A DNA stretch of 64,000 bases from Gymnogyps californianus (lineage: Eukaryota > Chordata > Aves > Accipitriformes > Cathartidae). The position numbers and the translations under genes were made by a program. The first letter of the stretch is position 1; the number at the start of each line of letters is the position of its first letter. Shown piece by piece: positions 25,101-35,514 of the stretch. Below the pieces are notes generated by a model. The model searched no databases. It was not told the DNA's origin and saw nothing but the letters and a program-made list of their open reading frames with translations. Where the stretch lies: contig NC_059476.1 of the NCBI RefSeq assembly GCF_018139145.2, positions 5,369,501 through 5,433,500 of the forward strand. The letters are read 5' to 3'.

Positions 25101-28100
25101 GAAGCATAGATATATTGGTAACATGATAGTATACATAATGAGCCACAAAAAATAAATTAAAGATCTAAAGTTACATAACTAGCAGGATTGTTTCTTTAGG
25201 ATTCCATTCCTTTGGAAATGATTAAAGGTACTAAAGATAGAACTTATGTAGAGAATTTCAGGTCAGGTGGATGTTACAAAATGAAGCCTGTTGTCACTAT
25301 GGTATATCTGTGAGGCACAGTGTAATGACATCTGAGATGGCTGTAGTTGAGTTAGCTTTGATACTGTGAGCAATTTAGTTACATCTACATTTCGGGTAAA
25401 TTAGGTGCCATCTTGAAAAACAGGTAATGAAGATGCTACACCAACCAAAAGAAACCCTGAGAGACTTTATATTAGAGAAATCTATGAGGCCTTGGTCATG
25501 ATCTATAGGCAAGTGCAAAGTGTGCAAGTTTGAGAGAGATTTTACTTGATAGACAAAGGCAAAATAAAATCAAGTCAGTGGAAACCTTGAAGACAAATGT
25601 AGACTAGAAATAGGGCACAATTTTTCAGCAGCAAAGCTAAACACTGGAGCAGCATAAACTAGGATGTGGTAACTCTAGGATGTGGTAACTACTCTGTAAA
25701 ATTGAAGCTTTTAAGAGCTTAATACCATGCCAGTCAGATCAGCAGAAGCAAAGGAACTGGTCGCAAGGTAAGACTGATTTTGTCCAAGCTATTCTTACCT
25801 TTTAAGGAAAAAAAGTAAGGAGCTTGTTGAATGAAAACCCTTACTGACTTCTGTGACCTGTACTTGGCAGGACTTCTGACTAGATGGTCATATTCTCTTC
25901 CGGGGTAAACGCTATAATATTTGCGAACTGAGTAAATTTAGTAGAAGCCTGTAAGTAAAAGCAGAGTCCCATAATGCCGCCTTTGCAATCATTTTTCAGA
26001 GTAAAATTTAACTTTTTAGGCACTCTGCAAGTGCAGTGTTGTTTTGCTGTGTCTTTCCTTTCACTGATTTTCCCCCACACCATACTCTAAGGCCTGAAGA
26101 ACTGAATGAGACTAATTAAAGATTCTGTTAATAGTCTCTAATTGCAGTCCTAAGCTTTCCCCTAATGGGAAAGTTTCTTTTAATGATGCAATTCAAATGG
26201 TATTTAATGACTTACTTGTTTCTGGTGAAAAGAAGTAATAGAAGACAAAGAAGTTTCGTGTGAAAGCCACGGAGTTTGTTGTTATGACAAAAGTTGCACT
26301 GTCTGAAGATGATTGAAGTACTGGGACTGCATCAGTGTCGTTACATACTTGTCCAAGAAGAGGCGAATTAGTTGAGAGACCATCGTAAACTTTAATACTT
26401 TCTGTTTCACAGCTTGAAGAAGGAGCAAATCTATTGAAAAAAACACAGAACTACCTAAGCTCACTGATAGATATACAGGCTCATAGATAGATACACAGAT
26501 GAGTGGCATTCCTCAGGGGTTGGTATTGGGACCGGCGCTGTTTAACATCTTTGTTGGTGACATGGACAGTGGGATTGAGCGCACCCTCAGCGAGTGTGCC
26601 AACGACACCAAGCTGGGTGGTGCGGTCGACACTCTGGAGGGAAGGGATGCCGTCCAGAGGGACCTGGACAGGCTTGAGAGGTGGGCCCGTGCGAACCTCA
26701 TGAAGTTCAACAAGGCCAAGTGCAAGGTCCTGCACCTGGGTCGGGGCAATCCCAAGCACAAATACAGGCTGGGCGGAGAATGGATTGAGAACAGCCCTGA
26801 GGAGGAGGGCTTGGGGGTGTTGGTTGACGAGAAGCTCAACATGACCCGGCAATGTGCGCCTGCAGCCCAGATAAGCCAACCTTATCCTGGGCTGCATCAA
26901 AAGAAGCGTGGCCAGCAGGTCGAGGGAGGTGATTCTCCCCCTCTACTCCACTCTCGTGAGACCCCACCTGGAGTCCTGCCTTCAGCTCTGGGGCCCCCAG
27001 CATAAGAAGGACATGGACCTGTTGGAGCGGGTCCGGAGGAGGGCCACAAAGATGATCAGAGGGCTGGAGCACCTCTCCTATGGGGACAGGCTGAGAGAGT
27101 TGGGGTTGTTCAGCCTGGAGAAGAGAAGGCTCCAGGGAGCCCTTCTAGCAGCCTTCCAGTACCTAAAGGGGGCCTGCAAGAAAGCTGGAGAGGGACTTTT
27201 TACAAGGGCATGTAGTGATAGGGCGAGGGGTAATGGCTTTAACCTGAAAGAGGGTAGATTTAGACGAGATGTAAGGAAGAAGTTCTTCCCTGTGAGGGTG
27301 GTGAGGCACTGGAGGAGGTTGCCCAGAGAGCATGTGGATGCCCCCTCCCTGGCAGTGTTCAAGGCCAGGTTGGATGGGGCTTTGAGCAACCTGGTCTAGT
27401 GGAAGGTGTCCCTGGCCATGGCAGGGGGGTTGGAACTAGATCATCTTTAAGGTCCCTTCCAGCCCAAACCATTCTATGATTCTATGATTCATTGGAGTCC
27501 ACAACACAGATTCAATACAGAGAAATATTTGGAGGCAATATTTTTCTGTGCTGTATTCTAATGGAATGAAACAGTACAAAAGCATTCGGAGGAAATACTT
27601 ACTTAAAATAGGAGAAAATGAGCCTAATTGTTTGATTTGCATTCCTCTGAATTTGCCAGACGCAGTTTGCGTTTGCATTTAGTTCAATCCTTAATGCTTT
27701 GTTGAGCTCATGAAACGAAGCACCACAGCGAGGTACACCTGCTGAAGAACAGCAACAACAACAAACAGCTTGCAAGGATCTTTCTCAAGTTTTCTCCTGC
27801 AATAATGTTTCATTCTTCCCTGTGCAAAGACTCTGGCACCGTCCATCATGGAACAGACATGCAAAATGTAGGACTATTTTTTGTTTTCATTTATATTGCT
27901 GCAGTTTATGAAACCTGAAGTATCAAATAGTAAAAGAATATTAGAAAATACTTTTTATCCTCATTTTCCTAGTAGCAGAGAATAGAGGAGTTAGGGGAAC
28001 ACGTATCACAGATGAAGCCAATGGCAAAGCTGGAAATGCCAAGCGATACAGGATATGTCAGCAGCTCTCTTCAGCAAGGCTTGTCACCACAGGCACTTCA

Positions 28101-29794
28101 AGCCTCCAGTCTTCCCCCTACACTGAGTTCCTAAAGATCATTGAATCCAGTTCTGAGGTTCAGCTGTTGACTTAAAAGCATTTGGGAACCTACGCCCAGG
28201 GAATCAAAAAGGCTTTTCAGATTTGAGCTTCTAAAGGACTGTGTGTAGGATTACTGTATATTTACTGCTGCATGCAGTTCTGATCCTCCATCTCTAAAAG
28301 GGTACTGCTGTACAGGAGAAGCTTCGGAGAATGGCAATGAAAGTGATCAAAAGTTTAGAATAGCTTCCAGACAAGGAATAAGTAAAGGGACTGAAGCATT
28401 TCAGGTTGGAAAGGGGACAACTAGGGGGGAAAGGAGGTACTAGAGGAGTATAAATTCATGGAGAGGGTTAATATGAGATAATCTCTTCCAATGCGGTAAC
28501 TCAGTGGCTTGGAAAGAAACCAGTAAGTTGTGGTTTTGAAACAAACAAAAGGAACTGGCTCTTTGCACGTGGATCTTTGCTGCAGGGTGATGTGGGTCGT
28601 AAAAGTAAAACATAAACCAGGTCAAATCTGTGAAAGAAAAAGCCTTTGGTAACTATTAAACACAAAGATAGCATTTCCTCTGTTTTGGAAGTTCTGAACC
28701 CCATTTGCTGGTGACTGGGAGAGTGTTCTGGGGAAGCATTATGCAGACTTGTATCCATATTCTTGCCTGAGCATCCTCTCTTGACTGTTTCTGGGTTCAG
28801 GATGCAGGGCTAGCTGGACTCAACCCGGTTCTCTTATGAAAAAAACCACAAACCAACCATGGTTGACATCACTGACATCACTTAATGCTCATAAGTTATA
28901 AAGTAGTTGCAGTAATGGTCATTGTATAGGAAACTTTAGAGAAAGTTTATAATCTAGTTTGAGCATAAGATCTCCTTTCTACTTTAATATTAATCTAAAA
29001 ATAATGGTCTAAAACAGAAGGAAGACTTTCCTATACAGTGTCTGCAGTCCCAGATAAAAAGGTCAGGCTTTCTGATGAACTCCAGAGGGAAAAGAAAGGT
29101 TTAGGAGAGACCTTTCTCATCGCATACGAAACCTCCCAATTGTAAAAGCATTACAAGGTCAGCCCTACCCTCCCTTTGCATCGCCCTGCACTGCTCTGTA
29201 GCCAGGCACCACTAGAGCAGCTCTGCAGCAATACTTCGTTATCCTACAGTAGCTACCCACCATTAATCTGGTAAATTGCTGATCTGAATACAGAATGGTG
29301 ATCCCAAATCGAGCAACAAACTACTCTTCGTTGCTTCTGATAGAACAAAGGAAAAATGAACAAATATCTCTTAAAAAGCAACTGTTTTCGAATTAAGTCA
29401 CTTTATTCCTATTACTCCAACGTAGTATTAATTTATAAATGCAAATTTCCATTCCAGAGTAAAATCTCTTCAAAATCAAGTTCTTAAGTTAAACATTTGC
29501 CATAGGGAGTCATATATTGAAATTTTTTTTTTGTTTACCATTTTTAACACTTGCTGACACATTCGGGTGTTACTCTTGTGCAGCAGTACATTAAAATAAG
29601 ATGCACTTTTAGAGATATGTTTAACATTTTTCCCTTCAGTTGCCTATAAAGTACCTATTGTGCAATAACTAATAAAATTTCACAGGTGAAAAAAAAGACT
29701 AGGTTTCCGTACCCATGGATTCTGTTGAGTTGTCTTCAGCGAGAGCTAGAGCAGCGAAGAGAGGCAGGAGGAGGAACTGTCTGAGCGCCTGCAT
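18945..29794 (-). CDS. CUZD1: CUZD1, CUB and zona pellucida-like domain protein 1
   Basis: Nine coding exons, right to left: 29794-29713, 27738-27603, 26430-26216, 25093-24943, 23553-23330, 22450-22278, 21622-21237, 20898-20630 and 19117-18945. Every border is AG/GT, the phases agree, and the total is 1809 nt or 602 residues (human CUZD1 is about 607). Domains: signal peptide ([12 protein letters not shown], residues 1-19), CUB1 about 31-143, CUB2 about 147-260, ZP domain about 275-520 with the cleavage site RQKR near 517, and a TM helix about 563-584 followed by a short basic tail. In mammals it is a pancreatic zymogen-granule and uterine membrane protein whose ZP module polymerises. The gene is intact; its only oddity is a CR1 insertion in the second intron. 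A TATA box lies just upstream, fitting acinar-type expression. Confidence 0.95.
20630..22450 (-). CDS. CUZD1: CUZD1 ZP-domain exons (3 exons)
   Basis: Exons 22450-22278 ([27 protein letters not shown]), 21622-21237 (start of [33 protein letters not shown]) and 20898-20630 ([19 protein letters not shown] and the basic cleavage site RQKR). Phases are 1-0, 0-2 and 2-1. This exon grammar is a useful template for the damaged ZP module of the neighbouring DMBT1-like gene. Confidence 0.93.
23330..25093 (-). CDS. CUZD1: CUZD1 CUB2 exons
   Basis: Exons 25093-24943 ([20 protein letters not shown], then CVWHIQ) and 23553-23330 ([33 protein letters not shown]) make one complete CUB domain with the usual paired cysteines. 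The intron between them falls at the normal mid-domain CUB position. Confidence 0.93.
26216..27738 (-). CDS. CUZD1: CUZD1 CUB1 exons, split by CR1-bearing intron
   Basis: Exons 27738-27603 ([27 protein letters not shown]) and 26430-26216 ([36 protein letters not shown]) form CUB1. The intron between them, 26431-27602, is largely filled by a CR1 element on the opposite strand. Confidence 0.92.
26498..27489 (+). mobile_element. 5'-truncated CR1 LINE (reverse transcriptase end plus 3' UTR)
   Basis: About 1 kb on the plus strand, antisense to CUZD1. It encodes the C-terminal part of the CR1 reverse transcriptase: [16 protein letters not shown] at the start, then [36 protein letters not shown] and [20 protein letters not shown]. 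The catalytic FADDTKL has become CANDTKL, and the frame shifts near 26880, so the copy is dead. The tail GGTCCCTTCCAGCCCAAACC followed by ATTCTATGATTCTATGATTC marks the 3' end at about 27489. Confidence 0.93.
29713..29794 (-). CDS. CUZD1: CUZD1 exon 1: signal peptide
   Basis: ATG at 29794 in context AAAATGC starts [19 protein letters not shown], a typical signal peptide ending at an Ala-rich cleavage point, followed by an acidic segment. The donor GTACGG gives phase 1. A TATA box is about 35-42 bp upstream. Confidence 0.92.
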
Positions 29795-29828
29795 TTTGAT
29801 GGCAGCCGGGGAGGTTAGGCTTTTCTAA

Positions 29829-29836
29829 CTTTTATA
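29829..29836 (-). promoter_or_regulatory. CUZD1: CUZD1 TATA box
   Basis: CTTTTATA on the plus strand is TATAAAAG on the minus strand, a consensus TATA element ending 35 bp before the ATG. This predicts a very short 5' UTR, of the order of 10 nt. Confidence 0.7.
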
Positions 29837-31187
29837 CCTCCTGCTATTTCATAATCATCTTGTATTACATCGTATCATGGAGGGAGGGCTTAATCTCTCT
29901 GTTACTGTTTCTTTTTAACAGATATAAATGAGAAAGTAACAGGTGTGCCCATTTTTTTTAATATGTACCGCATGGAGTAAGTTTAACTCTGTTTTTGTCA
30001 GCTCTTGTGGGTTCAAAGCACGTTTTTCAGTTGATTTCATTGAGCGTCTGTTTGGGTATGTTGACATGAGCAGGAATGTTCTGGAAGGGATTGCCAGACT
30101 CCCTTGGGAGACACATTCAGCAGTTTGCTTTTAGCACTGGTCAGCAGGAGCTTGGTTTTTCCCACTTTCATTTTGACACCTGTCCCTTTAGGTTACACTG
30201 GGCAAATCATTCCCTGTCCTTGCTGAGGATTCCTCAGGTTGTAAAGTGCGACTATCATCACAGAGTTGTCATGAGTAATAATTTCCTATTGCTGAAACAT
30301 TTGTGGATGAACAAGGCCAGATTCATGTTAGTCACAGATTTAAAAGAAGAAGATTGCACTGCAACCACTTTGCAGATAAAACTTTCTTAGTCCCACAGTA
30401 GGAGCTACAAAAAAAAAGGGAATCAGCCTTTCCTTCCCAAGGTAAGGAAACAAGCACGGTCCTAAGAGCCTCAATTCCTTCTAGCAGGAGTCTGATGAGT
30501 ATCTGTTCCAATATATTCACGCTACTTTCTCTGTCTTTCCATAAGGACCAAAGCTCTTGAAATCCAGAGTATTTCCTACTGCAGCAGCAGATACCCAATC
30601 TTTAAAGCTTCTAGAGGCTGTGATAGTGCCAGTGCCGCAGATGTGCTATTACCCTGACCTTGGTTCGGTGCGATACCTGCGTGGTGTGTGAACAGCCAGG
30701 GTTCACGCAGGAGCCTGGCTCTGTGATTCTTTCCAATACAGAGAGCAGGTATCCCACAGCTGTGCAAATAGATGTTCTTTCAAGTTTACTAGAACAGTCA
30801 AATTGCAACGCAGAACTTCTTGAAACACATCCAGGTACTTTCATAAAAACAATTTTTTTTGTACAAAACCGTTTTTTTTTTTCTTTTATAAACAGACTGA
30901 AATATGATATGCATCTGTAATGATCCTATATTTCTAATCTCAGACTTATGCCTTCTTTAATACAATTCTCTCTGATTTTTAACTCACTTCAAGGATTTTG
31001 AATGCAACTCTTCTTCATGACAATGTACTTATACTGCCTTTAAACATGGAGGCAATGAATACATGTATACAGATGTTGCACAGCATTTGAATTCCCTTTA
31101 GCTTCTGGAAATACTAAATTTGCATTTAATCTGTATAGCCTTTCATTTCTTCAACTCACACACATACTTGCAAGGAATTTTCAAATG
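29837..31187. other. Intergenic stretch upstream of CUZD1
   Basis: Nothing coding that I can support. It should contain the CUZD1 promoter-proximal elements next to 29837 and, farther out, the 3' flank of the DMBT1-like gene. Confidence 0.5.
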
Positions 31188-31490
31188 CTAACATCCACTT
31201 TGTATGCATTTAGTGCGTGAACTGGTGTGTGGAGCCCTGCCAATCAATGCTGCGTCCATCAGAACCAAGAAGAAAATGCCTATGGCTATGATAGCCTGGT
31301 AATTTACTCTGGTGGTTACAGGTTGGTAGTCAAACTGTTTGGAATTACTTGTATATGAATCGTTAGGAAATTTTCTTGCGCTGGAGTTGATATTAAGGGA
31401 CTGGACCCCTAAGCAGTGGCCTGGTGTTTCTGAAGGGCTGAGCCCATGCTCACACTTGAGGCTGGCTGGCAGCTCTGTCTGCACAGACAA
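31188..31490 (-). other. Open frame with a possible transmembrane helix, unassigned
   Basis: A minus-strand frame of 100 codons whose C-terminal third contains YQAIIAIGIFFLVLMDAALIG, hydrophobic enough for a membrane helix, followed by a short polar tail and a stop. The upstream part is polar and Ser/Asn-rich. It lies 3' of the DMBT1-like gene, where a ZP protein's membrane anchor exon would be, but no acceptor gives a phase that fits the last ZP exon, which itself ends in a stop. It could be a relic anchor exon or chance. Confidence 0.25.
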
Positions 31491-32736
31491 GTCTCTAAGA
31501 AGCTGTGCTGCTGCTGCTGCTGCTCTGCATACTTGCGCTACAAATCTGAGTGTTCAAACTGTTTCAGATCTTGTGTGTTTAGCCCATGTTCAGATAGTGT
31601 GATGTGCTCAGATATCAGGTGATGCCGAAATATTAACGGCCCGCTTTGAATTTCCTCTCCTACCTCAAAAGAAAATGATCAGCAAGTCTTTGTGAAAGTC
31701 CTTTAAGATGAGAAGAGAATGACTGTAGGGAAGGTGTTTTACAGTAGCAGATCCTTAGAACAAATTAGCATGCGTTTTAGTACAAAGGAACAAGGATTCA
31801 GCTGTTGTGACACTGTTATTTACAGGCACTTCCTCTCACTGCCCGCAGCGGGCGTGCAACAGCAGGGAAAAAGTGATTTCAAGCACTTTAAATCATTACC
31901 AGTGAGAAGCAGAGCAGCACGGTTACGAGTGTGATGGAGTTTTGTATGAACTAAGTATGATTAGGAAATACTCTGGCTCAGGACGGGCATTACGGTCCTG
32001 CAGGATGAGGACTTTGGCAGTGAGCCTGCTCAGCCGATGCCAAGGCTTAACCACCAGGTAAGAGATTCGATCTGGAGTCTTTGTGGGAGATCTGCGTGAT
32101 TCTGGCATTTGAGAGCGGGCTAAGTTATTCATGGAGAAACTGAGTTTCAGAATGACTCTAGTCCGTTTTTTTGAAGGGGTGAAGCATAAAAGGAAAAGTT
32201 GCTGAAAAAAGTGGAATTTTTTTTTTGTTTTCTTGTGTGGCACAGCGTATAGACGCTAGGCATCCTTACTCAGTACAGGGCATCTCATTATGAGTTTGAG
32301 TAATCTGCACATACTTGCCGTATGGAAACTGAGTATTGGCCTTAAAGATGCTTTTCACAGTCAGGCCAAGTTTACCAGGTTATCAAAATTTAATCGATCT
32401 CTTTCCCTGAGATGACTGCTGCACTCGTGTACAATTCTGCAATTGACAAGATGTTTTTCTCTATTATGAACTGAAAATTATTAATTTCCATTTTTTTTTT
32501 TCACTAAGTCATTCCAAGTAGGATAATTTAACATTAAAGTGCAGAAACACTTTCTTGGCTCAAAGTGATATCATATGAACAGCTATTGAAAGAAAAAAGA
32601 TGAAGCAAATGCTTATAATGAAGTAAATTTAGAGGTACAATTTTTTATAGTTCTAATCTCCAGTAATAAAACCTGATATAGGGAAAGATTATAATAGCTT
32701 ATAGGTATTGCAGAGATTATATCTCAGTACATGTAC

Positions 32737-32818
32737 AAAATTTTTTCCAAATATTTTTGAGTTCCTATTTAAGGTATAAAATTTTTTCCAAATATCTTTG
32801 AGTTCCTATTTAAGGTAA
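32737..32818. repeat. Tandem duplication, 41 bp x 2
   Basis: Two adjacent copies starting with AAAATTTTTTCCAAATAT (32737-32777 and 32778-32818) differ at about one base. Their near identity points to a recent duplication. It is intergenic. Confidence 0.85.
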
Positions 32819-33268
32819 TTGCTGAGACATTACTGGTTACAAGGGGTGCTTATCCTTTGATTTATGTCTCTTCGTGAGCTCAGAAAGCAGCAGTGTGATG
32901 TGTGCATCTGTAAGGCAGGTTCATCTTCCTTAATTGCTCAGTATTTGAGCTATTTGGTACAATGGGGAGAACTGGAAGAACTGTGAGAGGGAAACAAAGT
33001 CTTGAGGAGAAAAATCAGCCAGCTGATCCCATTAGTCTTTGTCACTGAGAGTATTTACTGAAGTTTAGGGTTTTACAAATCTGGAATATAGATCCAAAAG
33101 ATCTGAAATTAAGGAACATGAGTACAGTTAAGATTAAAATACCTTGAGATTTACACCCCCTAGTATAAGGTATTTTTAGAAATTAGTAGCAGATGTGCAA
33201 CACACTGATCATGTATATAAGTGATCAACATAATGTTATGGTTAGAAGAAGCGTTATTGGGGCTGTTG

Positions 33269-35514
33269 TTATTTGGGGACGATAGTAATAATGACCTCGT
33301 CACTTGTGCTTCTTTTGCCTCTTGTCCTATAGCCCTGGTAGCGTTGGAAAGAATAATTGTATGTGTTGCACGCTAATATTTTGCACTGTAGGCAAACTCT
33401 TGGGTATATGGGACCACTGAACTTGAACTGGACAATCCTCTTGCCTGGTGAATAGTAGTTCCTACAGGTTGGGTCCCTTACACACCTGAGAAAAAAAAAA
33501 GGAAAAAACCACATATAATTGTCATACAAAAATTGTGACATGGTCACTAAGCCCATTTGTTTCGCTGGTTACAAGAAACTTTCCTTCAGAAATTTCTAAC
33601 TGTGATGTTAATCACAATTCACAGCACAGACCTCCTGAACACAGGTGCAACTATATGGAATTGAAATATGTATGTTTGTATAATATGTAACACAACTTAT
33701 CTAAATATCACCCACGTATGTAAATGTGTAAATGTAAAGCACCTGATGGAATTTTAAATATGTGAGCAGGAGTTACTGTGTAGGCCTGTTATCTTGCCAT
33801 AGTTATTTTTTATTTCAACCTTAGAATTTCTGAAGAGCTATAAAGAAACAATTCCATATCCCAAATCAACCAAAACCCCTTTAATCAGATGCTTCGTCCT
33901 TCTCTAAATTTTTTATATAATTTGTGAAACACCTGCTGAGAATTTATACCAATTCTTCTTCCGTAGCAGAATATTGTGGTGAATTAAACATAAAAAGCCA
34001 ACTAACAAAACTATGTGGTTTTGTCCTAATACCTAGTTCATTTAAAATCCTGCTGCTTCTTGCAAGTGGGTAACTCAAATGAGTTTCAGGACTGTGTATC
34101 TTTGGTGTATGTATTTGTTGTTGTCCATATGAAGTCAATCACATGTGAGGAATTATTTTGAAATTGTTGCTGAGATGTTTTCCTTACTCTCTTCTGACTA
34201 AATCAGATGCCACAGTCATAACGTCATGAGGATCTGGAGAGACCACACGCGTGTCAGTAAATAGCATCAGATTTGGCTCTGTGCCGTAGAGGGTAGCACA
34301 AACAAACAAGTGCTGGTTTGGCTGAACATAGTATGATGAAGCCCTCACCGAATTTGAAAAAGATGGTGAATCATAAGAGGCAAACTTGACAATAAATCAT
34401 CTAGACAGAGTTTCCTGGTATGGAGGCTCTGTAACACTGGGTGTTGTTTGGGCACCAGCGTTCCTGCGTGTTTTGCAGTCAAGGTTTGGCAAAAGAATTT
34501 GTATTTCTGCTGTAGAAGGTGCCAGAAGTGGATCCTTCCCCTGTGTTGGAACAGGTCATGGCTTGATGGGCTATGAGTTTAGAGCTGCAAAGTATGGCCG
34601 AAACCTTTTCCTGAACGTCTCTAGAAAGTCAGGCGACCTAAGGAGTAACAGGGCTCAGCTGTCCATGCTGGGAGGATCCCGGGCCACGCGAGGTGGCCCA
34701 ACCGCAGGTCCCAGCTGAGGACATTGCCGAGTTGTGAGAAAGTCTGCAGAGCTATGCAAGATAAGAGAGGTGAAATTACTGACACATCAATGACTGTTGA
34801 TTCAGGTTCAGTTAGTAGCTCAAGGACTCAAGAGGGAAAATAGCAACATGGAGAGGTAGAAAGTCTTAAAGGGAAAAAAAAACCCATGGAGAATGGCAGC
34901 TGAGCACAGTGGAGGGTCTGTTTCAAGGAGCCATGGAGGAAGACCAATCCTTCCCTGCCTGACTGTCGCCTGGCCAGCAAAGGCTCATTGGGAGTCTCCT
35001 CGGTATGGTGAGCATGCTGAGGCCCAGCTCGTTAAATCCTGCTCTCCGTTGTATGTTGGAGTGAATACACCATTGCTTTATATGTCGCAGCTCTACGTAA
35101 CCCACTTGCAGTGTCTCTTTGTTTTGGGCCCATTTGGCCACACACAAAGTGACCTGACGAAAGGGAAGAGGGGTGGGGAAGTGTGTGAAGTGGGGAAGGT
35201 TGATAATATCATATGATTTAGAATAATGAACTTTTAAAAACGTAATTTTGTTGTGGTGTTAATATAACATCCGTCTATGCTGTGGATGTTCCATGTCAGC
35301 TTCCCAAGTCTTGGCATTCACAAAGCCATGGGGTGGCATCATCCGGTAACAATCTTTAAAAATATTTTTGATTTTTTTTCATGTATAATTTTGATAACAT
35401 CTTGGCATGTGATAATTTCAAACCCTTATGTTCCTACCAGCCTTCTTGTGCCACAGCCTTTGTATGGCATGTGAAACATGGCATAGGAGTCAATCCCAGG
35501 CCTGCATTGGGTTG
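33269..35514 (-). pseudogene. Eroded ZP module of the DMBT1-like gene (3 exons, in-frame TGA)
   Basis: Exons 35514-35438, 34540-34188 and 33485-33269 keep the CUZD1 ZP phases (1-0, 0-2, 2-). The first has [20 protein letters not shown], matching the end of a ZP-N domain, but the preceding half of ZP-N, with its first cysteine and MxxxxSxxYL motif, is absent. The second has [23 protein letters not shown] and [13 protein letters not shown], aligning with CUZD1, but the conserved DTC is DTR and a TGA occurs at 34399-34397. The third has [14 protein letters not shown] but lacks the following Cys-x(3)-Cys pair and stops at TAA 33271-33269, with no anchor. Read as is, the protein ends at residue 761. 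Classed as decaying; a sequence error at the TGA remains possible. Confidence 0.6.

Noticed and set aside
26499..27399. Plus-strand open frames resembling a host gene
   Set aside because: They are the reverse-transcriptase end of a truncated CR1 LINE with a frameshift and a mutated catalytic motif.
34386..34718. Plus-strand open frame of 110 codons
   Set aside because: It lies antisense to the ZP-C exon 34540-34188, which explains the region by homology to CUZD1.
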